Positions 10,372 through 22,356 of a stretch of 64,000 nucleotides of DNA are shown piece after piece. Under the pieces are notes generated by a model. It saw only the letters and a program-made list of their open reading frames with translations, was not told where the DNA came from and did no database searches. How positions within the stretch are numbered: position 1 is the stretch's first letter; the number at the start of each line of letters is the position of its first letter. The position numbers were made by a program, and so were the translations under genes. The DNA is from an uncultured Rubritalea sp. (GTDB lineage Bacteria; Verrucomicrobiota; Verrucomicrobiia; Verrucomicrobiales; Akkermansiaceae), in assembly GCA_937923145.1 (NCBI GenBank), contig CALAJT010000016.1, positions 20,489-84,488 on the forward strand, given 5' to 3'.

Positions 10372-11459
10372 GGTGTTCTGAGTAGTTTGAATAAAAATTG
10401 AAATGAAGGAAATCCAGAGCTAGCTACTGACTTCAGCGCCATCTGACCCACTGGATGAAAAAATAAGGGATGCAACATCTTAGCTATTGTAGTGCGCTTA
10501 GTAAAAAACTTCTTCGCCGCTAAGCTATTATTTCTAACAGCCTCATACCAATCGCACTCTCCAATAGAAAATCTGCCTAGAGCTACGGCTGCTATCCTAC
10601 TAGACTCCAGAGCCATACTCATCCCATTACCTGTAAATGGAGGAATCAAATAAGCAGCATCTCCAATACAAAACGGGTGATCCACACTCTGTGCCCCAAG
10701 GTTAAAACCTGCGATAGCTGAAAATGAATCATCATCAAAATCATGTATTTTCAACCAGTCTAAAAAAGCAGTCATCCCACACGCTTCCGCGTAACTCATC
10801 AACATAGCGACCTTTTTGCTACTAGTTAATTTACCCCATCTCTGCATAGCCAAACTCGGAGTAATATCACTCTGTACTTCAAACAGTCCACAGCAATTCA
10901 CTCTATCATTCTCGATAGGACATAAGCCTAAATAGCCGTTCTTCTTACCTTTCTGACCACTATGCATAGCCAGTCCTCTAAGATCCTCAGCCTTCACATC
11001 CAGCGCATGAATTTTTAGCCCTATCCATGTATTATTAGACCTCGTGGCAGACTTATTCTTACCAGCAGCCCAAACCCATCCCTCCTGATTTGCATCGCTC
11101 AGTTTCACAGATACTTTCAACTCTAATTCACCACCTAGACTCACAAATTCCTCCGCCAATCTTTGATCTAACAGATAGCGAGAAATGCCTAAAGCCACAC
11201 TCGGCGTTTGTTCACTTAGCACACAGGCATCACCCATCCACCAACTCATTTGATCGTGACGTTCTGCATCTGCTAGAAATGAATCGATTCCTAAATATTC
11301 TAAAGTCTCCTCAGATACCCCTGCGATAAATTCTCCACAAACCCGATGCCTAGGATACCCCCCTGACTCTAACAGCCTCACAGGTATACCCTGCTTTCGC
11401 AGACAAACACCAAGACTTAGCCCAGCCAATCCTCCGCCAACTATCGTGATTTCTTTCAC
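10368..11459 (-). CDS. FAD-dependent oxidoreductase (geranylgeranyl-reductase-like)
   Basis: ITIVGGGLAGLSLGVCLRKQGIPVRLLE Rossmann motif, CIGDAAYLIPPFTGNGMSMALESS; GTG start at 11459 overlaps upstream stop (GTGA); ORF track extends to 11519. Confidence 0.9.
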   Translation of the reverse strand: MKEITIVGGGLAGLSLGVCLRKQGIPVRLLESGGYPRHRVCGEFIAGVSEETLEYLGIDSFLADAERHDQMSWWMGDACVLSEQTPSVALGISRYLLDQRLAEEFVSLGGELELKVSVKLSDANQEGWVWAAGKNKSATRSNNTWIGLKIHALDVKAEDLRGLAMHSGQKGKKNGYLGLCPIENDRVNCCGLFEVQSDITPSLAMQRWGKLTSSKKVAMLMSYAEACGMTAFLDWLKIHDFDDDSFSAIAGFNLGAQSVDHPFCIGDAAYLIPPFTGNGMSMALESSRIAAVALGRFSIGECDWYEAVRNNSLAAKKFFTKRTTIAKMLHPLFFHPVGQMALKSVASSGFPSFQFLFKLLRTP

Positions 11460-12133
11460 TTCCTTACCCCCTTCAAACACAATCCACCCAGTAAACTCTT
11501 CTTCTCCTCGCAAACCCATTGATCACCCAGTAGGCTAGTCAACTCCCCCTCCACAAATCCCGCCTCGATACTGATCATCATATCATGCTTAGTCACATGA
11601 TTGATCAGCGGATAAATCAGCTTTCCTAGAAATTTAGCACCCTTTGATCGATAAGGCTCCGCTAGCAAAATGACACCAGCTCCACTTAACATCCCCAGTA
11701 AACTCTCTAACTCACCATCCTCAAAATGGTGTATAAATAAATTCGACACTACTGCTACAGATACATCAAATTCCAGCGATTTTTCTAAATGAAACACATC
11801 CTCCTGCATCCACTCTACCCCCACAGCTAGCCCCTCAGGTCTAGCGATCCTGTCCAGCGCAGTTACTTTCATATCAGGAAACGCGCACTTAATAGCTTCT
11901 GATAATCTCCCTTCACCTGCACCTATCTCAATACAATGTTTGATCCCCTCACACTCTCCGAGTTGCTTAACAATCCACCGCTCCCCGCCCATCATCGTAT
12001 TAATCAGCCTAAGATCTCTACGCGAGCGCACTGCAGCTGGATCATCAGTATCCATCTCATCCAGCCACTCATCTTGCACACTGCGGTTCATTAATGTCAG
12101 TAAACACCACCATTCATCATTGTCTAGTAGCAC
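11456..12133 (-). CDS. class I SAM-dependent methyltransferase
   Basis: IEIGAGEGRLSEAIKCAFPDMKVTALD motif I, then VSNLFIHHFEDGEL. Confidence 0.88.
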   Translation of the reverse strand: MLLDNDEWWCLLTLMNRSVQDEWLDEMDTDDPAAVRSRRDLRLINTMMGGERWIVKQLGECEGIKHCIEIGAGEGRLSEAIKCAFPDMKVTALDRIARPEGLAVGVEWMQEDVFHLEKSLEFDVSVAVVSNLFIHHFEDGELESLLGMLSGAGVILLAEPYRSKGAKFLGKLIYPLINHVTKHDMMISIEAGFVEGELTSLLGDQWVCEEKKSLLGGLCLKGVRK

Positions 12134-12186
12134 TTAACTAAATCACACCTTGACTCAACCATACTGAGACTCTAGTTTACAGCCAA

Positions 12187-12276
12187 CGACAGGGGTGCCA
12201 CCACCGTGGCTGAGATTCTAACTGAAATAAGAAAACTCTTCGAACCTGAATCGGCTAACACCGACGTAGGGAGTCG
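12187..12276 (+). ncRNA. TPP riboswitch (THI element)
   Basis: AGGGGTGCC...GGCTGAGA...CGAACCTGAATCGGCTAACACCGACGTAGGGAGTCG; P1 CGAC/GTCG pairing; directly upstream of thiC. Confidence 0.95.
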
Positions 12277-12318
12277 AATTTCCATAACTGGAAGCAATAG
12301 ATTTCTAATAAGAATCCA

Positions 12319-12348
12319 TGCCTGTCTCTACACAAGACAGGCATTTTT
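12319..12348 (+). terminator. intrinsic terminator between TPP riboswitch and thiC
   Basis: ATGCCTGTCT-CTACACA-AGACAGGCAT followed by TTTT; expression platform candidate. Confidence 0.88.
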
Positions 12349-12369
12349 ATTGCTCCAGACTTAACTTAA

Positions 12370-14523
<2,154 letters not shown>

Positions 14524-14550
14524 GTTTTAAACACAATCATTCAAGATCAG

Positions 14551-14585
14551 TAGGCTTCATGATTTTCCATGGAGCCTATTTTTTG
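14551..14585 (+). terminator. rho-independent terminator after thiC
   Basis: TAGGCTTCATG / CATGGAGCCTA hairpin followed by TTTTTT. Confidence 0.8.
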
Positions 14586-14708
14586 TCTTTCTCTTGCTAG
14601 GTCGACCTTGGTCTCCAATTCAAAAATCCACGAGAACAGTTCGACAACCAACGTTATGTTAACACTGAATTGTCTTGAGACTCGCTAGAGTAATCAGCTA
14701 TAATGGGG

Positions 14709-16109
14709 ATGTCCCACAGATCGTTAAAACTCAGCTGTGGCTAATTGCGTGATTTTTATCATTTGTTAGGTGTTGTGCAAGGTTTAAGCTCCGCATTATC
14801 AGCTGGAGTGGAGTTCTCCGAGCGTAGCGAGGGGGACGTAACGGATGCTGATAATGCGCTCGCCAATGCCCCTAGATCCTTCGCATGTCGGATCTTGTTG
14901 AAGCCGCTTTCTGCCCACAACATTCCGCTTGCGCTCCAGCGACTGACCATATCGCGCTTGAGACTCCAGCGTTTGACGTTCCCGGTGGCTTCTCGCCAAT
15001 TTCTAAAAGCATTTTCGATACAATTGGTGCTTAAGAAAGTTACATTTAGCGTGCTGGGAACATCCAAACTATGTAGGGCTGTTAGATCCTCTTTTCTAGC
15101 TCTGAGTGCTATTGCAGCAGCCGCATTTCGCTCACTGAGGTAGTCTAACAGATCCATGAATGCTTCGTCTCCGGCAGCTTTCCCTTGGGCATCTCTCAGA
15201 CGGGTACAGTAGCTGTCAAATTCTGCTCGATCACGGGTGCGTAGCTTATCTCGTGTGTGACGTTGCATGTGGATCAGGCATTCTTGTTGCACCGCCTCTG
15301 GCCAATGCTTACTTACTGCTTTTTTGATCGCCGGGCTACCGTCTCGAACCACTAAAAGTCGACGTTTTGTTGATGAGTTTACCCCTCTCTTTTTGAGGCG
15401 GTTGATGAGTTCGCTGACCACCGTTGAGTTTTCAGAACTGCCTTCTTCAAAATCTAGCATCATCTTGTTTCCAGAGGCATCTATTCCCATCGCTACTAAT
15501 ACCCAGACTCACTCTGCTAGCCTTATTCCGTCAATCATGAGAGCTAGTATATTGTAATCTGTTAGAGATCTTGTGCGTAGTTCATTTAGTTGCTCAACGC
15601 TCTTTTCATACCACATTCTACTAGCTGCGCTCTTGCTCAATACCTTTGAATTTACGCGTGCAGCTCCTCGTTGTGACAGACCTTGCTCCATGTAGCCTAC
15701 TACTTCTTTGAAGATATTTCGTTGAGTGGAGGCTGCTTTATAAACTTCTAGCGAGACCTCACCATCTTCTGTTCTCACTCTGGGCCGCTTGATAGCCTCT
15801 TTTTTGCCGTCTAGATAGACGCTACCTTGTTCGCTGCCTGCTCGCTTGTATTCGCTCTCTGAAGGCTTGTATTTAGCTCCACAGAGTAGATTTACTTCTT
15901 GTTCCATCGTCTCGTATAGAGCCATTCTGACGCTTTGACGCAAGGTTTGCTGTAATAATTCGACAGCTTCAATATCTGAGGCTTGCGCCAGGACTTCTCT
16001 TAGGTTAATTTCATTCATGGTTGTTGGTTGGTTATGTTTTGTTTCAAAGCCATGCTAACGCATGGTAAAACAATTAACCAACAGCCTATTTTAACGACTC
16101 AGGGGACAC
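14709..16109 (-). mobile_element. IS256-family (Mutator) insertion sequence
   Basis: Imperfect terminal inverted repeats ATGTCCCACAGATCGTTAAAACTCAGCTGTGG and GTGTCCCCTGAGTCGTTAAAATAGGCTGTTGG flank the transposase. Confidence 0.8.
14759..16018 (-). pseudogene. IS256-family transposase interrupted by an in-frame TGA
   Basis: Two track ORFs (15509-16018 and 14759-15490) share one frame; ...MIDGIRLAE-TGA-VWVLVAMGIDASG...; DDE residues present (MIDG, VRDGSPAI, NCIENAFRNWR). Confidence 0.88.
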
Positions 16110-16113
16110 TTCC

Positions 16114-16221
16114 GAAAACTTCTATCAAGAGCTCAAACATATCAAAAAATATGAGAACAATCACAATCTATTCAAAGCAATGATTTTCTTAGCCTCGATT
16201 CTTATATACATTAGGCAATAA
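16114..16221 (+). pseudogene. C-terminal remnant of an IS5-like DDE transposase
   Basis: Open reading ENFYQELKHIKKYENNHNLFKAMIFLASILIYIRQ* resembles the IS5-group C-terminus (ENF...LK...RY...AFLAAIHLAS..IWL). Confidence 0.5.
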
Positions 16222-16264
16222 TTAGCAAACATACGGTAGCTTAATCGCTCTGAGCTACTCAGTC

Positions 16265-16513
16265 CTAACCTCCATTTTTAGTCCTAATCATGTCATAAAC
16301 TGTGAGAAGGAGGAGCAATAATGTGTAGAGAGTGACTGCCCCCCAAAAGATACCAAATCTTGCCACACTAGCATCCAACCAGCCATCAATCACCCATGTT
16401 CCTATGACGATTGATACTAATAAAAGCACCAATACCCCTGCCATTACCTTTCTTCGCAGTATACTGTTACGCAACACCTTGCGACCTTGTTCTAGAGGAG
16501 CATATTCATTCAT
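16265..16513 (-). CDS. small two-TM membrane protein of unknown function
   Basis: Two hydrophobic segments; start overlaps menD stop (ATGA). Confidence 0.65.
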   Translation of the reverse strand: MNEYAPLEQGRKVLRNSILRRKVMAGVLVLLLVSIVIGTWVIDGWLDASVARFGIFWGAVTLYTLLLLLLTVYDMIRTKNGG

Positions 16514-18084
16514 GATAATTTCCTATACGCTTCCCAAAAAGCATTTGTTTGTTTCTCGCTAGGTACTAATTCTACTACTAATGGAACGGGACCTCCTTCG
16601 ATCTCTAGCTCATCTGCATCCTCCACTCGGAGGTAATCCCAGCCCCACATCATCGCCCATGATTCGAAACTAAATGCATGTTCGTTAGTTATTATAGCAC
16701 TTTTTTCTGGAGCCATATTCTGCACCCTTGGCAGACGATCGAAGATTCTCCCACCACCATTATTCATCACTACTATGACACGTCCTTCTGCATCGCAATC
16801 ATGGAGTAAAGTCGGCGCTGAAAGATCATAGAGAGTGGTTAAATCACCTATTAGAATCCATGCATCATCGATCCCGTGTGTCCAACCTGCCCAAGTCGCT
16901 AACTGACCATCGATTCCATTTGCACCGCGGTTCGCACGGACGACTTCGATAGGATTATCTCTCTGGGCAAATTCTCCCCACTCACGGATCGGCAGGCTAT
17001 TTCCTAAATATAGGCTCTCCCCAGTGTATGCGTAGATCGATAGTAAGCGTACCATCGCAGGCTCACTATCAGGATAGGCTTCTAACAGTTCGCTAAGCTG
17101 ACTAGCTCGTCTGCCGTTGCCATTTAAAATATCTAATACATCACCAACTTCATCAAATTCACTAGCTGCTGCTCCGCGTAAGATTCTGCCTATGTCACCA
17201 TGGATCACTTGACTCTCGCGAGCTAATCCGCTGAATCCGGTGCGAGTCATACTCAGCACTTCTACGTCTTTTAAATTTTCTAAATCTCTCCAATATCTAC
17301 CTACAGGCACATCTCCGATTCTTAAGATCTTGCCGGGTTTGCTCTCTAACAGAACTTTATCAGGATTTACTATGCACAGAGAGCCTAACAGTTCTCGTAA
17401 GCCAGAAGTAGCATCTGCGACTACTGGTGCTTTGATCTTCTGGAGGAAATGTAACACATCTCCCCTGTCCTCAGGCTCTAGTCCTCCCACCATTACCACG
17501 ACGCCTTGCCAGACATCATCGAAGAATCGCACGAAGGGAGAGACATCAAGTTTTAGACGCTCAGGCTTCCATGCTGCTATCGCTACTTGCTTGAACTTTT
17601 CATCTGTTAGATCTTCACCTAGACAGACATTGAGATGCCATGGTTTTCTGCCACTCCAGCTTAAGAAAAGATCATCGGCAGACTCCTGAACATCATCGCA
17701 GCCTTCCACATAACTCCCAAGTATCCCGACCTGTTCAATAGCCTGAGGTGCTCCGCTACCACGAAACTCAACTGGACGATCCGCACTGATGATCACTAAT
17801 GGACGTGACTGATAGAAGCTTTCTATAGTAGCAGGTAAAAGCTCTGCAACTGCCGTCCCCGATGTAGTAATAACAGCGCATGGTTCACGTGAGTCCATCA
17901 TTCTACCAAGCGCAAAGAATCCTGCCGCTCGCTCTTCAAAGTGAGACCAGAGCACCACTTCCTCATGCAGAGTCAGAGCGTTGATCAGTGCTAAATTTCT
18001 AGCTCCAGAGCACACTACAAATTCTCTGATACCACGTGCTAGGCACGAATTGATCACTTTTCCTGCTATATCATGTTCAGTCAC
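16510..18084 (-). CDS. menD: 2-succinyl-5-enolpyruvyl-6-hydroxy-3-cyclohexene-1-carboxylate synthase
   Basis: CSGARNLALINAL, HFEERAAGFFALG, TTSGTAVAELLPATIESFYQSRPLVIISADRPVEFRGSGAPQAIEQVGILG; ThDP C-terminal domain. Confidence 0.93.
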   Translation of the reverse strand: MTEHDIAGKVINSCLARGIREFVVCSGARNLALINALTLHEEVVLWSHFEERAAGFFALGRMMDSREPCAVITTSGTAVAELLPATIESFYQSRPLVIISADRPVEFRGSGAPQAIEQVGILGSYVEGCDDVQESADDLFLSWSGRKPWHLNVCLGEDLTDEKFKQVAIAAWKPERLKLDVSPFVRFFDDVWQGVVVMVGGLEPEDRGDVLHFLQKIKAPVVADATSGLRELLGSLCIVNPDKVLLESKPGKILRIGDVPVGRYWRDLENLKDVEVLSMTRTGFSGLARESQVIHGDIGRILRGAAASEFDEVGDVLDILNGNGRRASQLSELLEAYPDSEPAMVRLLSIYAYTGESLYLGNSLPIREWGEFAQRDNPIEVVRANRGANGIDGQLATWAGWTHGIDDAWILIGDLTTLYDLSAPTLLHDCDAEGRVIVVMNNGGGRIFDRLPRVQNMAPEKSAIITNEHAFSFESWAMMWGWDYLRVEDADELEIEGGPVPLVVELVPSEKQTNAFWEAYRKLS

Positions 18085-18172
18085 ACAGAAGATCTACAAC
18101 AGAGAGGCTAAGCTGACAAGAATTCACAAATAAAATATCGTTCTATTCAAAAACGTAGTTTAGCCTGAAAGT

Positions 18173-20188
18173 ATGAGTAAAGGCAAAATCCCAATTCTTG
18201 TTCAAAATGATGGCTGGCTAGAAAGTCAGACTGAACAGATCAACGAGCGTATCAAACGCTACGACGAACGACTCAAGCAAATCAACGAACAGCACGACTC
18301 TCTGTATAAATATGCTTCAGGTCATGAGCTCACAGGCATACATTATCATAAAAATATCGACCAATGGATCGTTCGGGAATGGGCACCTGGCGCGAAGGAT
18401 ATTCTCATAGTAGGCGACTTCAACGACTGGCAACCTAATGAGCAAAAGCACAGACTCAGCAAAATCGGACACGGTGTCTGGCAAGTGAGTCTCCCTGGAG
18501 ATACTTTTAAACACGAAGACAAGGTCAAGCTACGCATACACGGAGCAGATGATTCTGTTAGAGACCGTATCCCAGCCTGCATCACCAGGGCTATACAAGA
18601 CCCTGAAACTCATGACTATTCTGGACAGATATGGGAGCCAGAGACTCCATATAAATGGAAGCATGAGTTCGATCCAAAATCCATCGATGCTCCCTACATC
18701 TATGAGGCGCACACTGGAATGGCTGGTGAGGAACCACGCCTGCACACCTACAGAGAATTTGCAGAGAATACCATCCCTCACATCGCCGAGCTCGGATACA
18801 ATATCATTCAGCTGATGGCTGTTCAGGAGCATCCTTACTATGGATCTTTCGGCTACCATGTTTCTAACTTTTTCGCTGCCTGCTCACGCTATGGCACTCC
18901 AGAGGATCTAAAATTCTTGATCGATACTGCACACTCACACGGCATCGCAGTGCTGATCGACATCGTTCACTCCCATGCAGTGAAAAACATTGCAGAAGGG
19001 CTTAATTACTTCGACGGAACTGACCACCAGTATTTCCATGGCGGACCTAGAGGAGATCATCCTCAGTGGGACTCTAAATGTTTCAACTATCAGAAAGCAG
19101 AGGTGCAGCAGTTCCTGCTCTCAAATGTTCGTTACTGGCTAGAGGAATACCGCTTTGATGGCTTCCGCTTCGATGGCATCACATCAATGCTCTACGAGCA
19201 TCACGGCACGATCTCCTTTGACCACTTCGATAAATATTTTAAAGACGGTATCGATAAAGACGCCATTCTCTATCTTCAACTTGCTACTGCTTTAGCAGAA
19301 GAAATAAAGCCTGGCGCACTACTCATCGCAGAAGACATGTCTGGAATGCCAGGACTCTGCCGCCCTATTCATGAAGGTGGAATAGGCTTCCACTACCGAC
19401 TCGCTATGGGCATCCCTGACTTCTGGATCAAGCTGCTAAAAGAAAAGCGTGATGAAGAATGGAATCTTCATGAGATCTGGGGAACCCTTGTTAATAGACG
19501 TCACGGAGAAGCAAATATCGCTTACGCAGAAAGCCATGATCAGGCACTCGTAGGAGATAAAACTTTAGCCTTCTGGCTCATGGATCAGCACATGTATTGG
19601 CACATGGGCAAGGACGATGACCACCAAGCAATCGACCGCGGGATGGCTCTGCACAAGATCATCCGCCTGTTTACTCTTAGTCTCGGGGGTGAAGGCTGGC
19701 TGAACTTTATGGGTAATGAATTCGGTCACCCAGAGTGGCTTGACTTCCCACGTGAGGGCAATAACTGGAGCTACCAATACTGCCGCCGTCAGTGGTCTCT
19801 CATGGAAAACCCTGACCTCAAGTATCAGTATCTCAGCAACTTCGACAGAGATTTAGTAACGGTAGGTAAGGACTCCAAACTGCTCGACGCGGAACAAGCT
19901 CAGCAGATCTGGTGTAATAACGACGACAAGATTATTGCCTTCGAGCGAGGTAATCTCATCTTCGTAATCAACCTTCACCATAGCGAATCACGCGCCGACT
20001 ATCGTATCCCGCTACCAATCGAAAAGCAGGCTACCTACGAAGTCATCTTAGATACAGATCAGCCGATCTACGGTGGACATAATCGTGTCGATAATAGCGT
20101 AAAGCATAAGAGCGAGCCTAGCTATGATCAGCAGTCACTTCATCTCTATATCCCAGCTAGAACAGCTATGGTCTTGAGAAAAGTGTAG
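18173..20188 (+). CDS. glgB: 1,4-alpha-glucan branching enzyme (GH13, eukaryote-like)
   Basis: REWAPGAKDILIVGDFNDW, YGSFGYHVSNFFAACSRYGTPEDLK, DGFRFDGITSMLYEHHG, AEDMSGMPGLCRP, YAESHDQALVGDKT, NFMGNEFGHPEWLDFPREGN. Confidence 0.95.
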   Translation: MSKGKIPILVQNDGWLESQTEQINERIKRYDERLKQINEQHDSLYKYASGHELTGIHYHKNIDQWIVREWAPGAKDILIVGDFNDWQPNEQKHRLSKIGHGVWQVSLPGDTFKHEDKVKLRIHGADDSVRDRIPACITRAIQDPETHDYSGQIWEPETPYKWKHEFDPKSIDAPYIYEAHTGMAGEEPRLHTYREFAENTIPHIAELGYNIIQLMAVQEHPYYGSFGYHVSNFFAACSRYGTPEDLKFLIDTAHSHGIAVLIDIVHSHAVKNIAEGLNYFDGTDHQYFHGGPRGDHPQWDSKCFNYQKAEVQQFLLSNVRYWLEEYRFDGFRFDGITSMLYEHHGTISFDHFDKYFKDGIDKDAILYLQLATALAEEIKPGALLIAEDMSGMPGLCRPIHEGGIGFHYRLAMGIPDFWIKLLKEKRDEEWNLHEIWGTLVNRRHGEANIAYAESHDQALVGDKTLAFWLMDQHMYWHMGKDDDHQAIDRGMALHKIIRLFTLSLGGEGWLNFMGNEFGHPEWLDFPREGNNWSYQYCRRQWSLMENPDLKYQYLSNFDRDLVTVGKDSKLLDAEQAQQIWCNNDDKIIAFERGNLIFVINLHHSESRADYRIPLPIEKQATYEVILDTDQPIYGGHNRVDNSVKHKSEPSYDQQSLHLYIPARTAMVLRKV

Positions 20189-20200
20189 AAGAAATCAACC

Positions 20201-21145
20201 ATGCTAAAATATTTACCATTAGTCTGCATCATGACCCTGTTAACAGGTCATGCGCAGCAGGTAAAATCATGGCCTACGGCTTTGAAAGGCCGTGGAATGG
20301 CTAGAGTAATACTGCCTAAAAATGAGCTTCCCCCGTTTCTCTATCTGAGTAAGAACTTTAAGTTCATCTCTAGCAGAAAGCTAGATCCTACGAAAATAGC
20401 TACCTTTGCCGCCACTGCCGAATCTGTGCCAGCGGCTCTAGGGAGAATACCTCTGAAGCTCAGGCGACTTCCTGAATTGTTAGAGGGAGAAGAAAGGCAT
20501 CCTATCTACATCACCTCAACTGTTGATGAATTTATCCAGATGGGTGGATCCGAGCATTCTGCTGGATATTATTCAGGGAGGCAGAAAGCGGTGATTCTGC
20601 GTGCAGATAAATTCCTAGATGTGAAGCGACCTGACTACCGTCTACTGACCCACGAACTAGTGCATCTGACAATGCACGGTATCAATGGCAAGGCGAACGC
20701 GTGGTTTACCGAGGGTAATGCCGAGTATTTCGCCTGTGCATTCTATGGCACGAGTTCGTATAAATTCACCTCCATGACTCAGAGTATCAAGGATAGAACT
20801 AAGAGATTAATCCAACGAGATAAGCCTATCAGACTCTATCCATTAAAGGACTTTGTCACACGCGATGTGCAACGATGGATAATCATCAATAAGAATTTAG
20901 ATCCGAGTGATCGTTATAGTCAATACATGACCGCTCTGCTGTTAGTTCACTACTTTTATCATATTGATCCCAAGGGTAGAGAAAAGATAGCGAAGTATCT
21001 GGAACTCATGGAAGAAGGAAAAAAGAGTATTGCTGACCAGACACATTTGTTTCCTGAAGGTGAGTTTATAAAAATTCAGAACTCCATAGTCAGCTACTGG
21101 AAGCCTCGTGGTTACCAGATATTTTTCTCAGATCCTACTCAGTAA
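20201..21145 (+). CDS. secreted gluzincin-like metalloprotease of unknown family
   Basis: Signal peptide; HELVHLTMHG with ANAWFTEGNAEYFA (HExxH...E arrangement). Confidence 0.7.
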   Translation: MLKYLPLVCIMTLLTGHAQQVKSWPTALKGRGMARVILPKNELPPFLYLSKNFKFISSRKLDPTKIATFAATAESVPAALGRIPLKLRRLPELLEGEERHPIYITSTVDEFIQMGGSEHSAGYYSGRQKAVILRADKFLDVKRPDYRLLTHELVHLTMHGINGKANAWFTEGNAEYFACAFYGTSSYKFTSMTQSIKDRTKRLIQRDKPIRLYPLKDFVTRDVQRWIIINKNLDPSDRYSQYMTALLLVHYFYHIDPKGREKIAKYLELMEEGKKSIADQTHLFPEGEFIKIQNSIVSYWKPRGYQIFFSDPTQ

Positions 21146-21184
21146 AGGGTTGAGTTTTATCGGCTCAGTGCTTGAATAAAGATA

Positions 21185-22297
21185 ATGATAGATTTCCCCA
21201 TCTGGTCTCATCCATTCTACGCCATTGCTGCCTTCTTATTTGGTATCTGTGTGGGCTCCTTTTTGAACGTGGTAATCTATCGCGTGCCACGTGGGCTGAG
21301 CGTTAATAAGCCAAAGAGATCATATTGCCCTACCTGTAAAAAGGAGATACCCATAAGCCGAAACATACCTCTCGTAACATGGCTCATCCAGCGCGGTAAA
21401 TGCGCAGAATGTGATGCTCCCATAGCGTCTAGATATTTCTGGGTGGAACTGATGAATGGTGTTCTCTGGGTTGCTTGCTGGTATTACTTTTCTAATCCGA
21501 TGGAAGCTGTATTTTACATGATTCTAGCTACCCTAGCACTGATCATCATCGCAATAGATATTGAGTTAATGTTGATCCCTAGGACGTTCACCCTTCTATG
21601 GCTTGTCGTGGCATTAGCAGGTGGAGCTCTGATGCCCTATCGTTTTGGAGTTGATAGTGTATTAACGTGGCAAGAAGGTTTACTCTACTCGGCATTCGGT
21701 GCGGCAATTGGCTGGGCGGCACTTTGGTTGATTGTATTATTAGGTAAGGCCATGTTCGGAAAAATGGAATTCAAGTTCGAAGATCCAGTCGAATGGTATC
21801 TCCGTGAACCGCAAAGTGATGGTGAAGAAATCAGCTTCGTGATCGATGGTGAGCAAATCTCATGGTCAGATATTTTCTTCCGTAAATCAGATAAACTTGT
21901 GATCGATGGGCTCACAGAAGTGAAGATGGATGGAATCCTCCGCACTGCTACTAAAGTAGAAATCCACGACCACTACGTCATACTCGATACAGACCGCTAT
22001 GAGATTGAGAATTTACAATCCTTCGCAGGTAAGACAACTTCCGCTACAGTTCCCAGAGAAGCGATGGGGATGGGAGATGTAGATCTGTTGGCAGTGTTAG
22101 GGGCTACCTTCGGACCTCCTTCGCTGTTACTCATAGTACTCTTTGCATGTGCCTTCGCTCTGGTGATGGCATTACTAGGCAAGATTGGCTTCAGTAAGAT
22201 GATACCTTTTGGACCATCTCTGATCGCTGGCGGAGTCTTTTGGCTACTCTATGGGAAAGAGGCTTGGGCTTGTTATATGGCGTTCTTTCCCACTTAG
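21185..22297 (+). CDS. prepilin peptidase (A24 family)
   Basis: FGICVGSFLNVVIYRVPRGLS, CPTCKKEIPISRNIPLVTWLIQRGKCAECDAPI, AIDIELMLIPR, GMGDVDLLAVLGA. Confidence 0.95.
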   Translation: MIDFPIWSHPFYAIAAFLFGICVGSFLNVVIYRVPRGLSVNKPKRSYCPTCKKEIPISRNIPLVTWLIQRGKCAECDAPIASRYFWVELMNGVLWVACWYYFSNPMEAVFYMILATLALIIIAIDIELMLIPRTFTLLWLVVALAGGALMPYRFGVDSVLTWQEGLLYSAFGAAIGWAALWLIVLLGKAMFGKMEFKFEDPVEWYLREPQSDGEEISFVIDGEQISWSDIFFRKSDKLVIDGLTEVKMDGILRTATKVEIHDHYVILDTDRYEIENLQSFAGKTTSATVPREAMGMGDVDLLAVLGATFGPPSLLLIVLFACAFALVMALLGKIGFSKMIPFGPSLIAGGVFWLLYGKEAWACYMAFFPT

Positions 22298-22356
22298 GAT
22301 AGACGAATTATGAATTTAATCATATACAATGACATCAATGATGCTACATTTGATTC

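Noticed and set aside
15485-15515. Selenocysteine insertion at the in-frame TGA of the IS256 transposase
   Set aside because: No SECIS-like hairpin evident and no precedent in this family; nonsense mutation or readthrough is simpler.
14690-16120. Target-site duplication for the IS256 element
   Set aside because: Flanks (ATAATGGGG and TTCCGAAAA) do not match; no TSD can be claimed.
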